Of a stretch of DNA of 64,000 nucleotides, positions 28,183-37,151 are shown in pieces. Each line of letters opens with the position of its first letter. The first letter of the stretch is position 1. The stretch comes from Roseomonas sp. KE0001. GTDB lineage: Bacteria; Pseudomonadota; Alphaproteobacteria; Acetobacterales; Acetobacteraceae. Location of the stretch: contig NZ_RCVQ01000003.1 of assembly GCF_016107285.1 (NCBI RefSeq), positions 1 through 64,000 on the forward strand, read 5' to 3'. The translations under genes and the position numbers were made by a program. The notes beneath the pieces are model-generated. The model had not been told where the DNA came from. It ran no database searches and saw only the letters and a list, made by a program, of their open reading frames with translations.

Positions 28183-28908
28183 TCAGAAGAGGGGGCGGGT
28201 GAGGCCGGTGGCCAGCGCCGCCTCGGCCCGGCGGAGGTCCATCGGGGTGGAGAGATGGAACCAGGCGCCGTCATGTACCTGTCCGAAGGCGCGGCCGTTC
28301 TCGATGGCGCGGTTCCACAGCAGGTTGGTGCTGAAGGCGCCGTCCGGCGCGCCCGCGAAGAGGCGCGGATGCAGGATCTGCAGGCCGCCATAGAGGTAGG
28401 GCGCGATCTCCCGCTCCTTCGGGCGCCGCGCGCGGCCGAGCGGGTCGAGCAGGAAGTCGCCGCGGCCGGTCTCGCCCTGGACGGCGGCGGTGCGCACCAT
28501 CAGCAGCAGGGCATCCATCGTCTCCGGATCGAAGCGCGCGGCGAGGCGCTCGATGGTCGGCACCGGCCCGTCGAGCCAGAAGGCATCGCCGTTCACCACC
28601 AGGAAGGGGGCCTGGCCCAGCAGCGGCAGGGCGTTGCGCACGCCGCCCCCGGTCTCCAGGACCGTCTCCTCATGCACCACGGTGGGCGGCCGGGGGCGGC
28701 TGGCGCAGGTCGCCTCCACCTGCTCGGCGAACCAGTGGGCGTTCACCACCACCGTATCGATGCCGGCCTCGTCGATGCGGTCCAGCGCGTGGTCGAGCAG
28801 GCTGCGTCCGGCGAGCTTCAGCAGCGGCTTGGGGGTCGCCTCGGTCAGCGGCCGCATGCGGGTGCCGAGGCCGGCCGCCAGCACCATGGCGGAGGAGAGG
28901 GTGATCAC
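28183..28908 (-). CDS. murU: N-acetylmuramate-1-phosphate uridylyltransferase MurU
   Basis: Nucleotidyltransferase of about 241 residues. The NTP-binding signature AMVLAAGLGTRMRPLTEATP with PKPLLKLAGRSLLDHALDR is typical of MurU; FLVVNGDAFWLDGP holds the metal-binding Asp. With AmgK it recycles cell-wall amino sugars straight to UDP-MurNAc, bypassing the fosfomycin-sensitive MurA step. A GTG at 28908 overlaps the amgK stop codon as GTGA, which decides the start although the frame is open far upstream. Confidence 0.9.
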   Translation of the reverse strand: MITLSSAMVLAAGLGTRMRPLTEATPKPLLKLAGRSLLDHALDRIDEAGIDTVVVNAHWFAEQVEATCASRPRPPTVVHEETVLETGGGVRNALPLLGQAPFLVVNGDAFWLDGPVPTIERLAARFDPETMDALLLMVRTAAVQGETGRGDFLLDPLGRARRPKEREIAPYLYGGLQILHPRLFAGAPDGAFSTNLLWNRAIENGRAFGQVHDGAWFHLSTPMDLRRAEAALATGLTRPLF

Positions 28909-29930
28909 GCGGCGGGATCCTTGCTCGGGCGGAGGCTCTCCGGATTGCGGCGGAGGGCGGGAGGGACGTGGCGATCGAGGAAGGCGGCGAGCGGCGCCGC
29001 GGCGGGGTGGCGCAGCGCCTGCTCCAGGAGCGCCCAGCAGCGCGGGCCATGCGCCAGGTAGCGCGGCTTGCCGTCGCGCCGGGCGAGGCGCACCCAGAGG
29101 GCGGCGACGCGCAGGTGACGCTGCGCCGCCTGGGCGGCGAAGGCGGCGCGGAAGCCCTCGGCCTCCAGCTCCGGCCGGGCGGCGAGGTAGCGGGCGATGG
29201 TTGCCTCCCGGACATCCGGCCGCACGTCGCGCCGGGCATCCTCCACCAGGCTCACCAGATCGTAGGCGGGATGGCCGAGGCCGGCATCCTGGAAGTCGAG
29301 GATGCCGGTGCGGCGCGGCCCGGCGCGGTCCGGCAGGTCGATGAGATTGGCCGGGAAGTAGTCCCGGTGCACCAGGCAGCCGGCGCCGCGGAACGGATCG
29401 AGCATGGTGCGCAGCGCGTCGTGGAAGGCCGCGCGGATGGCGGGGGAGGGCGGTTCGCCGAAGCTCTCCGGCCACCACCAGTCGAGGAAGGTCAGACCCG
29501 CCGTCTCGGCCATGCGGGGCGCCTCCCAGGCCGGCAGGCCGGGCGGCGGTGGCGCGGCGTGCAGCGCCGCCAGGGCCTCGGCGGCGGCGGTGTAGAGCGG
29601 CAGCGGATCGGCCCCCGCGTCGAGCAGGGCGGCATGGGTCGCCTCGCCCAGATCCTCGACCAGCAGCAGGCCCCGGGCCGGGTCCTCGCCCAGCACCTCG
29701 GGGGCGGAGAGGCCGAGGCCGCGGATGTGCCGGGCGAGCCTCAGGAAGGGGATCAGGTCCTCCTCCGGCGTCAGCCCGACCCTGGCGGCGTCGCCGCAAT
29801 CCATCAACAGGGCCGGGCGCGGGCCGCCGATGAGGCGGGTGTAGCGCCGGTGGCCGGCATCCTGGGGCAGCGGCCGGCGGGCGGCGCCGGCATAGCCCTG
29901 GGCGGCGAGGAAGGAATCCACGGGGTTCAT
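28905..29930 (-). CDS. amgK: N-acetylmuramate/N-acetylglucosamine anomeric kinase AmgK
   Basis: 341-residue APH-fold kinase. The catalytic loop is GCLVHRDYFPANLIDLP (HxD-x4-N type) and the metal motif is TGILDFQDAGLGHPAYDLVS. LLLVEDLGEATHAALLDAG is characteristic of AmgK. It phosphorylates MurNAc at C1 for MurU, whose gene overlaps it by four bases. tsaE lies just upstream, an order often seen in alphaproteobacteria. Confidence 0.9.
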   Translation of the reverse strand: MNPVDSFLAAQGYAGAARRPLPQDAGHRRYTRLIGGPRPALLMDCGDAARVGLTPEEDLIPFLRLARHIRGLGLSAPEVLGEDPARGLLLVEDLGEATHAALLDAGADPLPLYTAAAEALAALHAAPPPPGLPAWEAPRMAETAGLTFLDWWWPESFGEPPSPAIRAAFHDALRTMLDPFRGAGCLVHRDYFPANLIDLPDRAGPRRTGILDFQDAGLGHPAYDLVSLVEDARRDVRPDVREATIARYLAARPELEAEGFRAAFAAQAAQRHLRVAALWVRLARRDGKPRYLAHGPRCWALLEQALRHPAAAPLAAFLDRHVPPALRRNPESLRPSKDPAA

Positions 29931-30023
29931 CGCGCCGGGTGGTGACGCAGGCTGCGCCGCTTGCCAAGCGCGGATTTCGGGCGGCGGGGCGGCGCGCCCC
30001 TGGACGCCCCCCTCAAGCCGGCC

Positions 30024-30485
30024 TCACAGGCCGGCCAGCGCGGGCAGCCGCGCCTCCCAGCCGCTGAGCCGGACATGCCGGGCCTCGCTCTCGGGGTCCG
30101 GGCGCAGCGTGAGGCGCAGCGCGTCCCGCGGCGTCAGCCAGCCCAGGCGGTCCGGCCATTCCACCAGCACGATGCCCTCCCGCGCCTCCTCCCAGCCCAG
30201 CTCCTCGAGCTCCTCCGGCCCGGCCAGGCGGTAGAGGTCGAAATGATGCGCCGCGCCGCCCGGCAGGTCGTAGCCCTGCACCAGGGTGAAGCTGGGCGAG
30301 GGCACCTCCAGCGCCGGGTCGCCGGCGGCGGCGCGCAGGAAGGCGCGGCAGAAGGCGGACTTGCCGGCGCCGAGCGGCCCTTCCAGCAGCAGCGCGTCGC
30401 CGGGCCGCGCGAGGCGGGCGGCGCGGGCGGCGAGCGCCTCGGTGGCGGCGAGGTCGGGCAGCAGGAGGGAGAGGGTTTCGGGCAT
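30024..30485 (-). CDS. tsaE: tRNA threonylcarbamoyladenosine biosynthesis ATPase TsaE
   Basis: About 153 residues, the usual size. Walker A is LLLEGPLGAGKSAFCRAFLR; SPSFTLVQGYD and HHFDLYRLAGPEELEELGW are family signatures, with IVLVEWPDRLGWL near the C-terminus. With TsaB and TsaD it makes the t6A37 modification in tRNAs reading ANN codons. The ATG at 30485 (MPETLSLLLPD) is preferred to the frame opening four codons earlier. Confidence 0.93.
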   Translation of the reverse strand: MPETLSLLLPDLAATEALAARAARLARPGDALLLEGPLGAGKSAFCRAFLRAAAGDPALEVPSPSFTLVQGYDLPGGAAHHFDLYRLAGPEELEELGWEEAREGIVLVEWPDRLGWLTPRDALRLTLRPDPESEARHVRLSGWEARLPALAGL

Positions 30486-30604
30486 GGCGCGCGTCAATCT
30501 GCCCGCAGCCCGGCCCGGCTTACAAGCCGGGGTTCGGGGCAGGCCCTTTGCCGCTGCCCCGCAAAGCCTCTATGCACGGCGGCCAGACGCGGAGGTGCAG
30601 CACC

Positions 30605-31645
30605 ATGTCCGATCCAGAGACCGCGCCGCATGTGGCGGTGGAGACCGATGTCGCCGTCATCGGCGCGGGGCCGACCGGCCTGTTCGCCGTCTTCGAATGC
30701 GGCATGCTGCGGATGAAATGCGTGGTGATCGACACGCTGGAGGCGATCGGCGGGCAATGCGCCGCCCTCTATCCGGAGAAGCCGATCTACGACATCCCGG
30801 CGCACCCGGCGATCGCCGGCGGCACGCTGATCGAACGGCTGGAGGAGCAGGCGGCGCCCTTCTCGCCGATCTACCTGCTCGGCCGCCGGGTCGAGGGCCT
30901 GGCCAGCGAGGCCGATGGCCGCTTCGCGCTGACCACCAGCAAGGGCGAGCGGGTGCGCGCCCGGGCGGTGATCATCGCCGCCGGGGCCGGCGCCTTCGGG
31001 CCCAACCGTCCGCCGCTGAACGGCCTGCATGAGTACGAGGCGAGCGGCGCCGTGCGCTACATGGTGGCGCGGCGCGAGGAGCTGCGCGGCAAGCGGGTGG
31101 TCATCGCCGGCGGCGGCGATTCGGCGGTGGACTGGGCGCTCAGCCTCAAGGACATCGCCAAGCGCGTGACGGTGGTGCACCGCCGGCCGAAGTTCCGCGC
31201 GGCGCCCGAGAGCGTGGCGCAGATGGAGGCGGCGGCGGAGAAGGGCGAGATCGAGCTGGCCATCCCCTACCAGTTGCACGGGCTCCGGGGACAGGACGGC
31301 GTGCTGGACCATGTCGTGCTGGCGACGCTGAAGGGCGAGGAGCGGGCGGTGGCGGCGGACCACCTGCTGGCCTTCTTCGGCCTGTCGATGGAGCTGGGCC
31401 CGATCGCCGAATGGGGGCTCGGGCTCGAGAAGAGCCACATCGCCGTCAACCCGGCGACGCTCGAGACCAATGTCCCCGGCATCCATGCCATCGGCGACAT
31501 CGCCACCTATCCGGGCAAGCTGAAGCTGATCCTGCAGGGCTTCTCGGAGGCGGCGATGGCCGCGCACGCCATCCATCCGCGCGTCTTCCCCGGCGAGGCG
31601 CTGCACTTCGAATACAGCACCTCGAAGGGCGTGCCGGCGGAGTAA
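30605..31645 (+). CDS. Ferredoxin--NADP(+) reductase, thioredoxin-reductase-like
   Basis: About 346 residues with two nucleotide-binding folds. FAD site: TDVAVIGAGPTGLFAVFECG; NADPH site: KRVVIAGGGDSAVDWALSL; C-terminal FAD contact: PGIHAIGDIATYPGKLKLIL. The CxxC disulfide of true thioredoxin reductase is absent, and IGGQCAALYPEKPIYDIPA is diagnostic of the TrxR-like ferredoxin/flavodoxin reductases. The ATG at 30605 (MSDPETAPHVAVETD) is chosen over 30548. Confidence 0.92.
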   Translation: MSDPETAPHVAVETDVAVIGAGPTGLFAVFECGMLRMKCVVIDTLEAIGGQCAALYPEKPIYDIPAHPAIAGGTLIERLEEQAAPFSPIYLLGRRVEGLASEADGRFALTTSKGERVRARAVIIAAGAGAFGPNRPPLNGLHEYEASGAVRYMVARREELRGKRVVIAGGGDSAVDWALSLKDIAKRVTVVHRRPKFRAAPESVAQMEAAAEKGEIELAIPYQLHGLRGQDGVLDHVVLATLKGEERAVAADHLLAFFGLSMELGPIAEWGLGLEKSHIAVNPATLETNVPGIHAIGDIATYPGKLKLILQGFSEAAMAAHAIHPRVFPGEALHFEYSTSKGVPAE

Positions 31646-31675
31646 GGTTCCATCCCAGGCCAGAGGAGCGAAGTC

Positions 31676-32332
31676 ATGGCGGAAGGACGTCTCGTCATCG
31701 GCACCAGGATGTACTCCTCCTGGTCGCTGCGCGGCTGGCTGGCGGTGCAGCTGGCCGGGCTGAAGGTGGAGGAGGTGGTGATCCCGCTGGCGGGGGGCAG
31801 CACGCCCGCGGTGAAGGAGGCGACGCCCTCCGGCACCGTGCCCTACCTGGAGCACCGCGGTGCCCGGGTCTGGGAGAGTCTCGCCATCCTGGAATACTGC
31901 GCCGGCCTGGCGCCGCGGCTCTGGCCGGCCGATCCGGTGGCCCGCGCCTGGGCGCGCAGCATCAGCGCCGAGATGCATGCCGGCTTCCGCGGGCTGCGGA
32001 TGGCCATGCCCATGACCATCCTGAACACCTTCCCCGGCCAGGGCCGCACGCCCGAGGCGCTGGCCGATATCGCCCGCATCGAGGCGATCTGGCGCGAGGC
32101 GCTGCTCGATTCCGCCGGCCCCTTCCTGTTCGGCGGCGAGTTCGGCGCGGCGGATGCCATGTTCGCCCCCGTTTGTTGCCGCTTCCTGACCTGGCAGCCC
32201 GACCTCACGCCGCTCAGCCAGGGCTATGTCGAGGCGGTGCGCAACCACCCGCTGCTGCGCCGCTGGTACAGCGAGGCCGCCGCCGAGCCCGCCGCCTGGC
32301 GCATTCCCCGCTACGAGGCGCCGCAGCCGTGA
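31676..32332 (+). CDS. Glutathione S-transferase family protein
   Basis: 218 residues. The thioredoxin-like N-terminal domain begins LVIGTRMYSSWSLRGWLAV, with the likely catalytic Ser in SSWS; GTVPYLEHRGARVWESLAIL contains the glutathione-binding VP and ES elements. The helical C-terminal domain follows. It starts 30 bases after the reductase gene, with a GAGG ribosome-binding sequence, and overlaps the next gene. Confidence 0.88.
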   Translation: MAEGRLVIGTRMYSSWSLRGWLAVQLAGLKVEEVVIPLAGGSTPAVKEATPSGTVPYLEHRGARVWESLAILEYCAGLAPRLWPADPVARAWARSISAEMHAGFRGLRMAMPMTILNTFPGQGRTPEALADIARIEAIWREALLDSAGPFLFGGEFGAADAMFAPVCCRFLTWQPDLTPLSQGYVEAVRNHPLLRRWYSEAAAEPAAWRIPRYEAPQP

Positions 32333-33177
32333 GCGGGGCGGAGAGCCTCGACCATGTGGGCCTCTGCACGCGGGACGGTCCGGCGCTCTGGGCCGCCTAC
32401 GAGGCGCTCGGCTTCCAGCTGACCCCCCTGGCGCGCCAGTCCGGCCGCCGCGCGCCCGGCGCGCCGGTCGAGCCCTTCGGCACCGGCAACCGCTGCGCCA
32501 TGCTGCGCCAGGGCTATCTCGAGCTGCTGGCGATCCTCGACCCGGCGCTGTTCGACAACCGCCTCGGCGCCTTCCTCGACCGCTATGCCGGGATGCACAT
32601 CCTGGCCTTCGGCATCGGCGGGGCGGAGGCGGAGCTGGCGCGGCTGCGCCGGGCCGGGATCGACCTCCCCGGCGTCGCGCATCTGGAACGCCCGGTGGAC
32701 GATCCCGAGGGGCCGCGCGCCCGCTTCTCCCGCCTGCCGCTGCCGGATGCGCCGGAGGGGCGGCTGCAGCTGATCGAGCACCACACGCCGGAACTGCTCT
32801 GGCAGCCACGCTGGCTGGAGCACCCGAACCATGCCGTGGCGCTGGAGAGCGCCATCCTGGTGGCCCCCGCCCCGGCGGAGAGCGCCGCCGCCCTGGCGCG
32901 CCTGACCGGCCAGGTGCTGACGCCCGATCCGGCGGGCGGCTATGCCCTGGCGCTGCCCCGCGGCCTGATCCGCATCCTGCCGCCCGCGGCGCTGGGCGCC
33001 GTGCTGCCCGGCGTCACCGCGCCGGACCTGCCCTTCCTGGCCGGCTATGCGGTGCGGACCGATGACGGCAACGCGGCCGTCCGGGCGCTGCTGGGCGGGC
33101 GGCTGCGGCCGGTGCCGGGGGGACTGATGGCCCCGCCGGAACTGGCCGGGGGCGCCGCCCTGGTCTTCACGGAATGA
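32329..33177 (+). CDS. VOC-superfamily (glyoxalase-like) protein
   Basis: About 282 residues. The N-terminal half has a VOC fold: SLDHVGLCTRDGPALWAAYE at the start and LQLIEHHTPELLWQPRWLEH near the middle, suggesting a glyoxalase-like (Glyoxalase_3/DUF) module. The GTG start at 32329 overlaps the GST stop as GTGA, and the stop overlaps the next start as ATGA, so three genes are coupled. The function is unknown. Confidence 0.8.
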   Translation: MSGAESLDHVGLCTRDGPALWAAYEALGFQLTPLARQSGRRAPGAPVEPFGTGNRCAMLRQGYLELLAILDPALFDNRLGAFLDRYAGMHILAFGIGGAEAELARLRRAGIDLPGVAHLERPVDDPEGPRARFSRLPLPDAPEGRLQLIEHHTPELLWQPRWLEHPNHAVALESAILVAPAPAESAAALARLTGQVLTPDPAGGYALALPRGLIRILPPAALGAVLPGVTAPDLPFLAGYAVRTDDGNAAVRALLGGRLRPVPGGLMAPPELAGGAALVFTE

Positions 33178-33938
33178 GGCTGGCTCCCGGCGCCGCCGCC
33201 ATCGGCCAGTCGTTGCGCACCTACTACGCCTCCGGGCGGGCGGCGCGGCTGGACCGGCTGCTGGGGCGCTTCCTGGGCCCGGGCGGGTTGGGCTTCGACA
33301 TCGGCGCCCATGTCGGCGATCGCGCGGCGAGCTTCCGCCGCCTGGGCGCGCGGGCGGTGGCGGTGGAGCCGCAGCCGCGCCTCTGCCGCCTGTTGCGCCT
33401 GTTGTTCCGCCGCGACCCGGGTGTCCGGCTGGAGGCCGCCCTGGTCGGCGCCGCCGGGGGGGAGGCGGCGCTGCACCTCAACAGCGCCAATCCGACCGTC
33501 GCCACCGCCTCCACCGGCTTCGTCGCGGCGGCCGCCACGGCCGAGGGCTGGCGGGAGCAGCGCTGGGACGCCACCCTGACCCTGCCGGTGACGACGCTGG
33601 ACGCGCTGGTCGCGCGCCATGGCCGGCCGGACTTCATCAAGATCGATGTCGAGGGTTTCGAGGCCGAGGCCCTGGCCGGGCTGACCTGGCCGGCGCCGGC
33701 GCTCAGCTTCGAGTTCACCACGCTGCAGCGCGCGGTGGCGCGGCAGGCGCTGGCGCGCCTCGCCGGGCTCGGCGCCTATCGCTTCAACGCCAGCCTGGGC
33801 GAGAGCCTCTCCCTCGCCCTGCCGGGCCCGGTCTCCGCCGTGGCGATGGCCGGCTGGCTGGATAGCCTGCCCGACGCCGCCAATTCCGGCGATGTCTATG
33901 CCAGCCTGGAGCCGGACCGCCTGGCATGCGACCGCTGA
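33174..33938 (+). CDS. FkbM-family methyltransferase
   Basis: 254 residues. GLGFDIGAHVGDRAASFRRL is the SAM-binding motif I, RAVAVEPQPRLCRLLR motif II, and DFIKIDVEGFEAEALAGL is the diagnostic FkbM block. Such enzymes O-methylate sugars, polyketides or lipids; here a WecA-like sugar-phosphate transferase gene follows, so a glycan substrate is plausible but unproven. Confidence 0.87.
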   Translation: MRLAPGAAAIGQSLRTYYASGRAARLDRLLGRFLGPGGLGFDIGAHVGDRAASFRRLGARAVAVEPQPRLCRLLRLLFRRDPGVRLEAALVGAAGGEAALHLNSANPTVATASTGFVAAAATAEGWREQRWDATLTLPVTTLDALVARHGRPDFIKIDVEGFEAEALAGLTWPAPALSFEFTTLQRAVARQALARLAGLGAYRFNASLGESLSLALPGPVSAVAMAGWLDSLPDAANSGDVYASLEPDRLACDR

Positions 33939-33992
33939 CGCCGCGCCGCCGGCCCGCCGCTCTCCCCTGACTCCCTCTCCGCCGGGTCGATC

Positions 33993-35051
33993 ATGACGCT
34001 TCACGCCTTCCTGGAACACCTGAGCTTCGCGGCGGTGCTGGCGCTGGTCTCGGCCCTGCTGGTGCGGCTGATGATCGCCTTCCCGATCCTCGACCACCCC
34101 GACCACCGCAAGGCGCACACCCGCCCGACGCCCAAGGGCGGCGGCGTCGGCATCGTCTGCGCCTTCATCCTCGGCATGCTGGTGCTCTACCAGGTGGCGG
34201 AGTTCGCCCGCATGGCGGACCGGCGGTTCATCGGCGTCATCCTCGCCGCCGTGGCCATCGGCGTTGTGGCGCTGCTCGATGACATGCGGGACTTCCGCTT
34301 CGTCGTGAAGCTCGCCGCGCAGGGTCTGGCGGCGCTGGTGGCGCTGGGCAGCGGGCTGGTGGTGGACCGGCTGGCGATTCCCTGGATCGGGACGATCGAG
34401 CTCGGCCTGCTCGGCGCGCTCGGCACGCTGTTCTGGATCGTCGCCTGCACCAACGCGGTGAACTTCATGGACGGGCTGGACGGGCTGGTGGGCGGCACGC
34501 TGCTGATCGTCTGCGCCGGGCTGGCCTGGATCGGGCTGCAACAGGGCGCCTGGTTCATCTACGCCGCCTGCCTGATCCTCGGCGCGGGCATCGCCGGCTT
34601 CCTGCCCTTCAACCTGCCTCCGGCGCGGATCTTCATGGGCGATGTCGGCAGCCAGTTCCTTGGCTTCATGCTGGCGGTGCTGGGCGTCGCCGCCGCCCGC
34701 TTCGACGCGGCGCAGGTCTCCTTCCTGCTGGTGCCGCTGCTGCTGTTCGCGCTGCTCTTCGACACCGGCTTCACCCTGCTGCGCCGGGCCTGGATGGGCG
34801 AGCGGGTCAGCGCGCCACACCGCACGCATCTCTACCAGATGGCGCAGCGCAGCGGCCTGCCGGTGCGGGCGGTGGCGGCGGTGCACTGGGGCTTCGCGCT
34901 GTTCCATCTGGCGCTGGCGCAGATCTTCCTGCGGCTGCCGGCGGACGAGAAGCCGCTGATCATCCTGCCGCCGCTGCTCGCGCAGCTGCTCTGGCTGGCC
35001 TATGTGGCGCGGCGGGTGCGGCGCGCCGGCCTCAGCTGGAAGGCGGCGTGA
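33993..35051 (+). CDS. WecA-like undecaprenyl-phosphate sugar-1-phosphate transferase
   Basis: 352-residue polytopic membrane protein of the MraY/WecA family. The substrate loop near the N-terminus is DHPDHRKAHTRPTPKGGGVG; ALLDDMRDFRF is the DDxxD-type motif; VNFMDGLDGLVGG and FMGDVGSQFLGF carry the other catalytic acids; HRTHLYQ is the late His motif. It would start a lipid-linked glycan, O-antigen or exopolysaccharide. Its last 20 bases overlap the convergent yjbF-like gene. Confidence 0.9.
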   Translation: MTLHAFLEHLSFAAVLALVSALLVRLMIAFPILDHPDHRKAHTRPTPKGGGVGIVCAFILGMLVLYQVAEFARMADRRFIGVILAAVAIGVVALLDDMRDFRFVVKLAAQGLAALVALGSGLVVDRLAIPWIGTIELGLLGALGTLFWIVACTNAVNFMDGLDGLVGGTLLIVCAGLAWIGLQQGAWFIYAACLILGAGIAGFLPFNLPPARIFMGDVGSQFLGFMLAVLGVAAARFDAAQVSFLLVPLLLFALLFDTGFTLLRRAWMGERVSAPHRTHLYQMAQRSGLPVRAVAAVHWGFALFHLALAQIFLRLPADEKPLIILPPLLAQLLWLAYVARRVRRAGLSWKAA

Positions 35052-35685
35052 CCACCTCGAGCAGCATCATCCCCGCCTCGCCCACCCATTGCTCGGAGCG
35101 ATAGATGCCGCCCGTCGCGGGATCGGCCCAGTAGCGGTTGGTGAAGCTGTGTCCGCCGCCGCGGCAGCCCTCGCGGATCAGCAGCGCCGCCCCCGCCGGC
35201 CCGGCCGAGACCCGGCAGGTGAGCGACAGGCCGAAGCGCATCTCGTCCGGCTTGCGGCTGTTGCGCATCAGGTCGATCTGGCGCCGCAGCCCCACCGGCC
35301 GGGCCGGGATGGCGAGGGGCTCGTCCAGCGGATCGGGGCCGTCGAGCCGGCTGCCGGCGATCCATTCCCGAAGGCCCGCCGTCGCCACCACCCGCGCGCC
35401 ATCGGTCGCCACCACCAGGCCGCCGGCGCTGCGCCAGAGGCGGTTCTCGCCGTTCTGCTGAACCAGCCGGGCAAGGGCCCGGCGGCCCTGCCAGGTCAGG
35501 CCCAGCGCCGGCGCGCCGTCCGGTGGCGGGGCGAAGCCGGGCTGCGGGGCATCCGCCTCGGCCTCGGGCGGGGGCGCTTCCCACAGCGTCTGCCACAGGC
35601 TGGAGGGGTCGGCCCAATCCGGCACCGGGAGGCCGGCGCAGCCGGGCAGGAGCAGCAGCAGGCCGAGGCGGGGCAGGAGACGCAT
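35032..35685 (-). CDS. YjbF-family (GfcB-like) outer-membrane lipoprotein
   Basis: 217 residues. A lipoprotein signal ends in the lipobox LLLLPGCAG (Cys16). The mature part has WQGRRALARLVQQNGENRLW and VVATAGLREWIAGSRLDGPD, typical of YjbF/GfcB, and RSEQWVGEAGMMLLEVVTPP at the end. Members belong to exopolysaccharide or group 4 capsule loci. It converges on the WecA-like gene with a 20-base overlap. Confidence 0.8.
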   Translation of the reverse strand: MRLLPRLGLLLLLPGCAGLPVPDWADPSSLWQTLWEAPPPEAEADAPQPGFAPPPDGAPALGLTWQGRRALARLVQQNGENRLWRSAGGLVVATDGARVVATAGLREWIAGSRLDGPDPLDEPLAIPARPVGLRRQIDLMRNSRKPDEMRFGLSLTCRVSAGPAGAALLIREGCRGGGHSFTNRYWADPATGGIYRSEQWVGEAGMMLLEVVTPPSS

Positions 35686-35816
35686 ACCGGCCAGCCTAGC
35701 ACATCACGCATTCGTGAAGAATACGCGAATCCGCGCTTGGCGGTGCGGCCGCGCGTCTGGCGAGGCGCCCGCCGCTGCGCTGAAATGCGCCGCGAATCGG
35801 GGAAAGGAAGCAGGCG

Positions 35817-37094
35817 ATGATGGAGCCGGATGTTCTGGTCGTGGGCGGCGGGCCGGCCGGCTCCACCGCCGCCGCCCTGCTGGCCAGGGCGGGGCGGTCG
35901 GTCGCGGTGCTGGAGAAGGAAGCGCATCCCCGCTTCCACATCGGCGAGAGCCTGCTGCCGCGCAATCTCGACATCCTGGAGCGGCTCGGCCTGCTGGAGG
36001 CGGTGCGCGGCATCGGCGTGCACAAGCCGGGCGCCGAATTCGTCTCCGACCGCACCGGGCGGAGCTGCGCCTTTCCCTTCGCCCAGGCGCTCAACCGGTC
36101 CCGCACCCATGCCTGGCAGGTGCGACGCTCGGAGTTCGACGCGCTGCTCTTCGGCCATGCCCGGCGGCTGGGCGCCGATGCGCGGGAGAACACCCGCGTC
36201 ACCGACATCGCCTTCGGCGCGGCGGGCGAGCGCGCCACCGTGACGGCGCGCGGCGCCGGCGGCGAGACGCTGTCCTTCCGCCCGCGCTACCTGCTGGACG
36301 CCTCCGGGCGGGACACCTTCCTGGCCGGGCGGATGCGGGTGAAGGACAGCAACAAGTACAACAACACCGCCGCCATCTACGCGCATTTCCGGGGCGTCGC
36401 CCGGCGGGAGGGCGAACTCGACGGCTATATCAGCATCCATCTCGCCGAGGATGGCTGGTTCTGGCTGATCCCGCTGCCGGGCGATGTCATGAGCATCGGC
36501 TTCGTCGGCAATCCCTCGGCCTGGAAGGGCCGCAAGGGCACGCCGGAGGATCTCTTCGCGGCGCGCATCGCCGGCAGCCCCACGGTCTCGGCCCGGACGG
36601 CGGGCGCCGAGCGCATCTCCGAAGTCCACAGCACCGGCAACTACAGCTACCGGGCCCGGCAGGGACATGGCGAGAACTTCCTGATGATCGGCGACGCCTA
36701 CGGCTTCGTCGATCCGATGTTCTCGACCGGCGTGCTGATGGCGATGACGGCCGGCGAACTGGGCGCCGGCGCGGCGGATGCCTGGCTCGACGACCCGGCG
36801 AAGGGCAACCGCATGGCGGCGCGCGCCAATCGCGAGCTGGCCGATGCCATGGACCGCATCAGCTGGCTGATCTACCGCATCAACGACCCGGTGATGCGCT
36901 CGCTCTTCATGGCCCCGAAGAACACGCTCTGGATGCGCGACGGCATCATCAACATGCTGGCCGGGAACCTGCGCGGCGATCCGCGCGCGGTGCTGCCGAT
37001 CCTGTCCTTCAAGGCCGTCTATCACACGCTCTCGGCCCTGCACCGGGTCGGGCTCGGGCCGCGCATGGAGGAGGCGCTCCCGGCACCGGCCTGA
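35817..37094 (+). CDS. FAD-dependent oxidoreductase resembling flavin-dependent halogenases
   Basis: 425 residues. The FAD-binding GxGxxG is VLVVGGGPAGSTAAALLARA at the N-terminus, followed by RFHIGESLLPRNLDILERLG. WFWLIP at residues 214-219 matches the WxWxIP motif used to recognise flavin-dependent halogenases, and MIGDAYGFVDPMFSTGVLMA is the second FAD motif. It belongs at least to the geranylgeranyl-reductase/halogenase superfamily. Halogenation is not proven, since related hydroxylases and reductases share the motif. No biosynthetic cluster surrounds it. Confidence 0.82.
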   Translation: MMEPDVLVVGGGPAGSTAAALLARAGRSVAVLEKEAHPRFHIGESLLPRNLDILERLGLLEAVRGIGVHKPGAEFVSDRTGRSCAFPFAQALNRSRTHAWQVRRSEFDALLFGHARRLGADARENTRVTDIAFGAAGERATVTARGAGGETLSFRPRYLLDASGRDTFLAGRMRVKDSNKYNNTAAIYAHFRGVARREGELDGYISIHLAEDGWFWLIPLPGDVMSIGFVGNPSAWKGRKGTPEDLFAARIAGSPTVSARTAGAERISEVHSTGNYSYRARQGHGENFLMIGDAYGFVDPMFSTGVLMAMTAGELGAGAADAWLDDPAKGNRMAARANRELADAMDRISWLIYRINDPVMRSLFMAPKNTLWMRDGIINMLAGNLRGDPRAVLPILSFKAVYHTLSALHRVGLGPRMEEALPAPA

Positions 37095-37151
37095 TCCCGC
37101 GCCAGGGGGACGCTATCGGCGCGGAACGGGTCCGCGCCGGAGGCAGGCCGC

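Noticed and set aside
28909-29967. Long minus-strand open frame continuing upstream of murU
   Set aside because: It lies opposite in frame to amgK coding sequence; the GTGA overlap gives a natural murU start and the upstream translation is Arg/Pro/Gly-rich noise.
30017-30035. Perfect 8-bp hairpin overlapping the tsaE stop codon
   Set aside because: It lies partly in coding sequence with no T run; GCCGGC-rich palindromes are frequent by chance at this GC content.
30494-32809. 771-codon minus-strand open frame across the ferredoxin reductase, GST and VOC genes
   Set aside because: Antisense shadow of three well-supported genes, with Arg/Gly/Ala-rich low-complexity translation.
33045-34907. 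620-codon minus-strand open frame opposite the FkbM and WecA-like genes
   Set aside because: Shadow frame rich in Gln, His and Arg with no recognisable motif.
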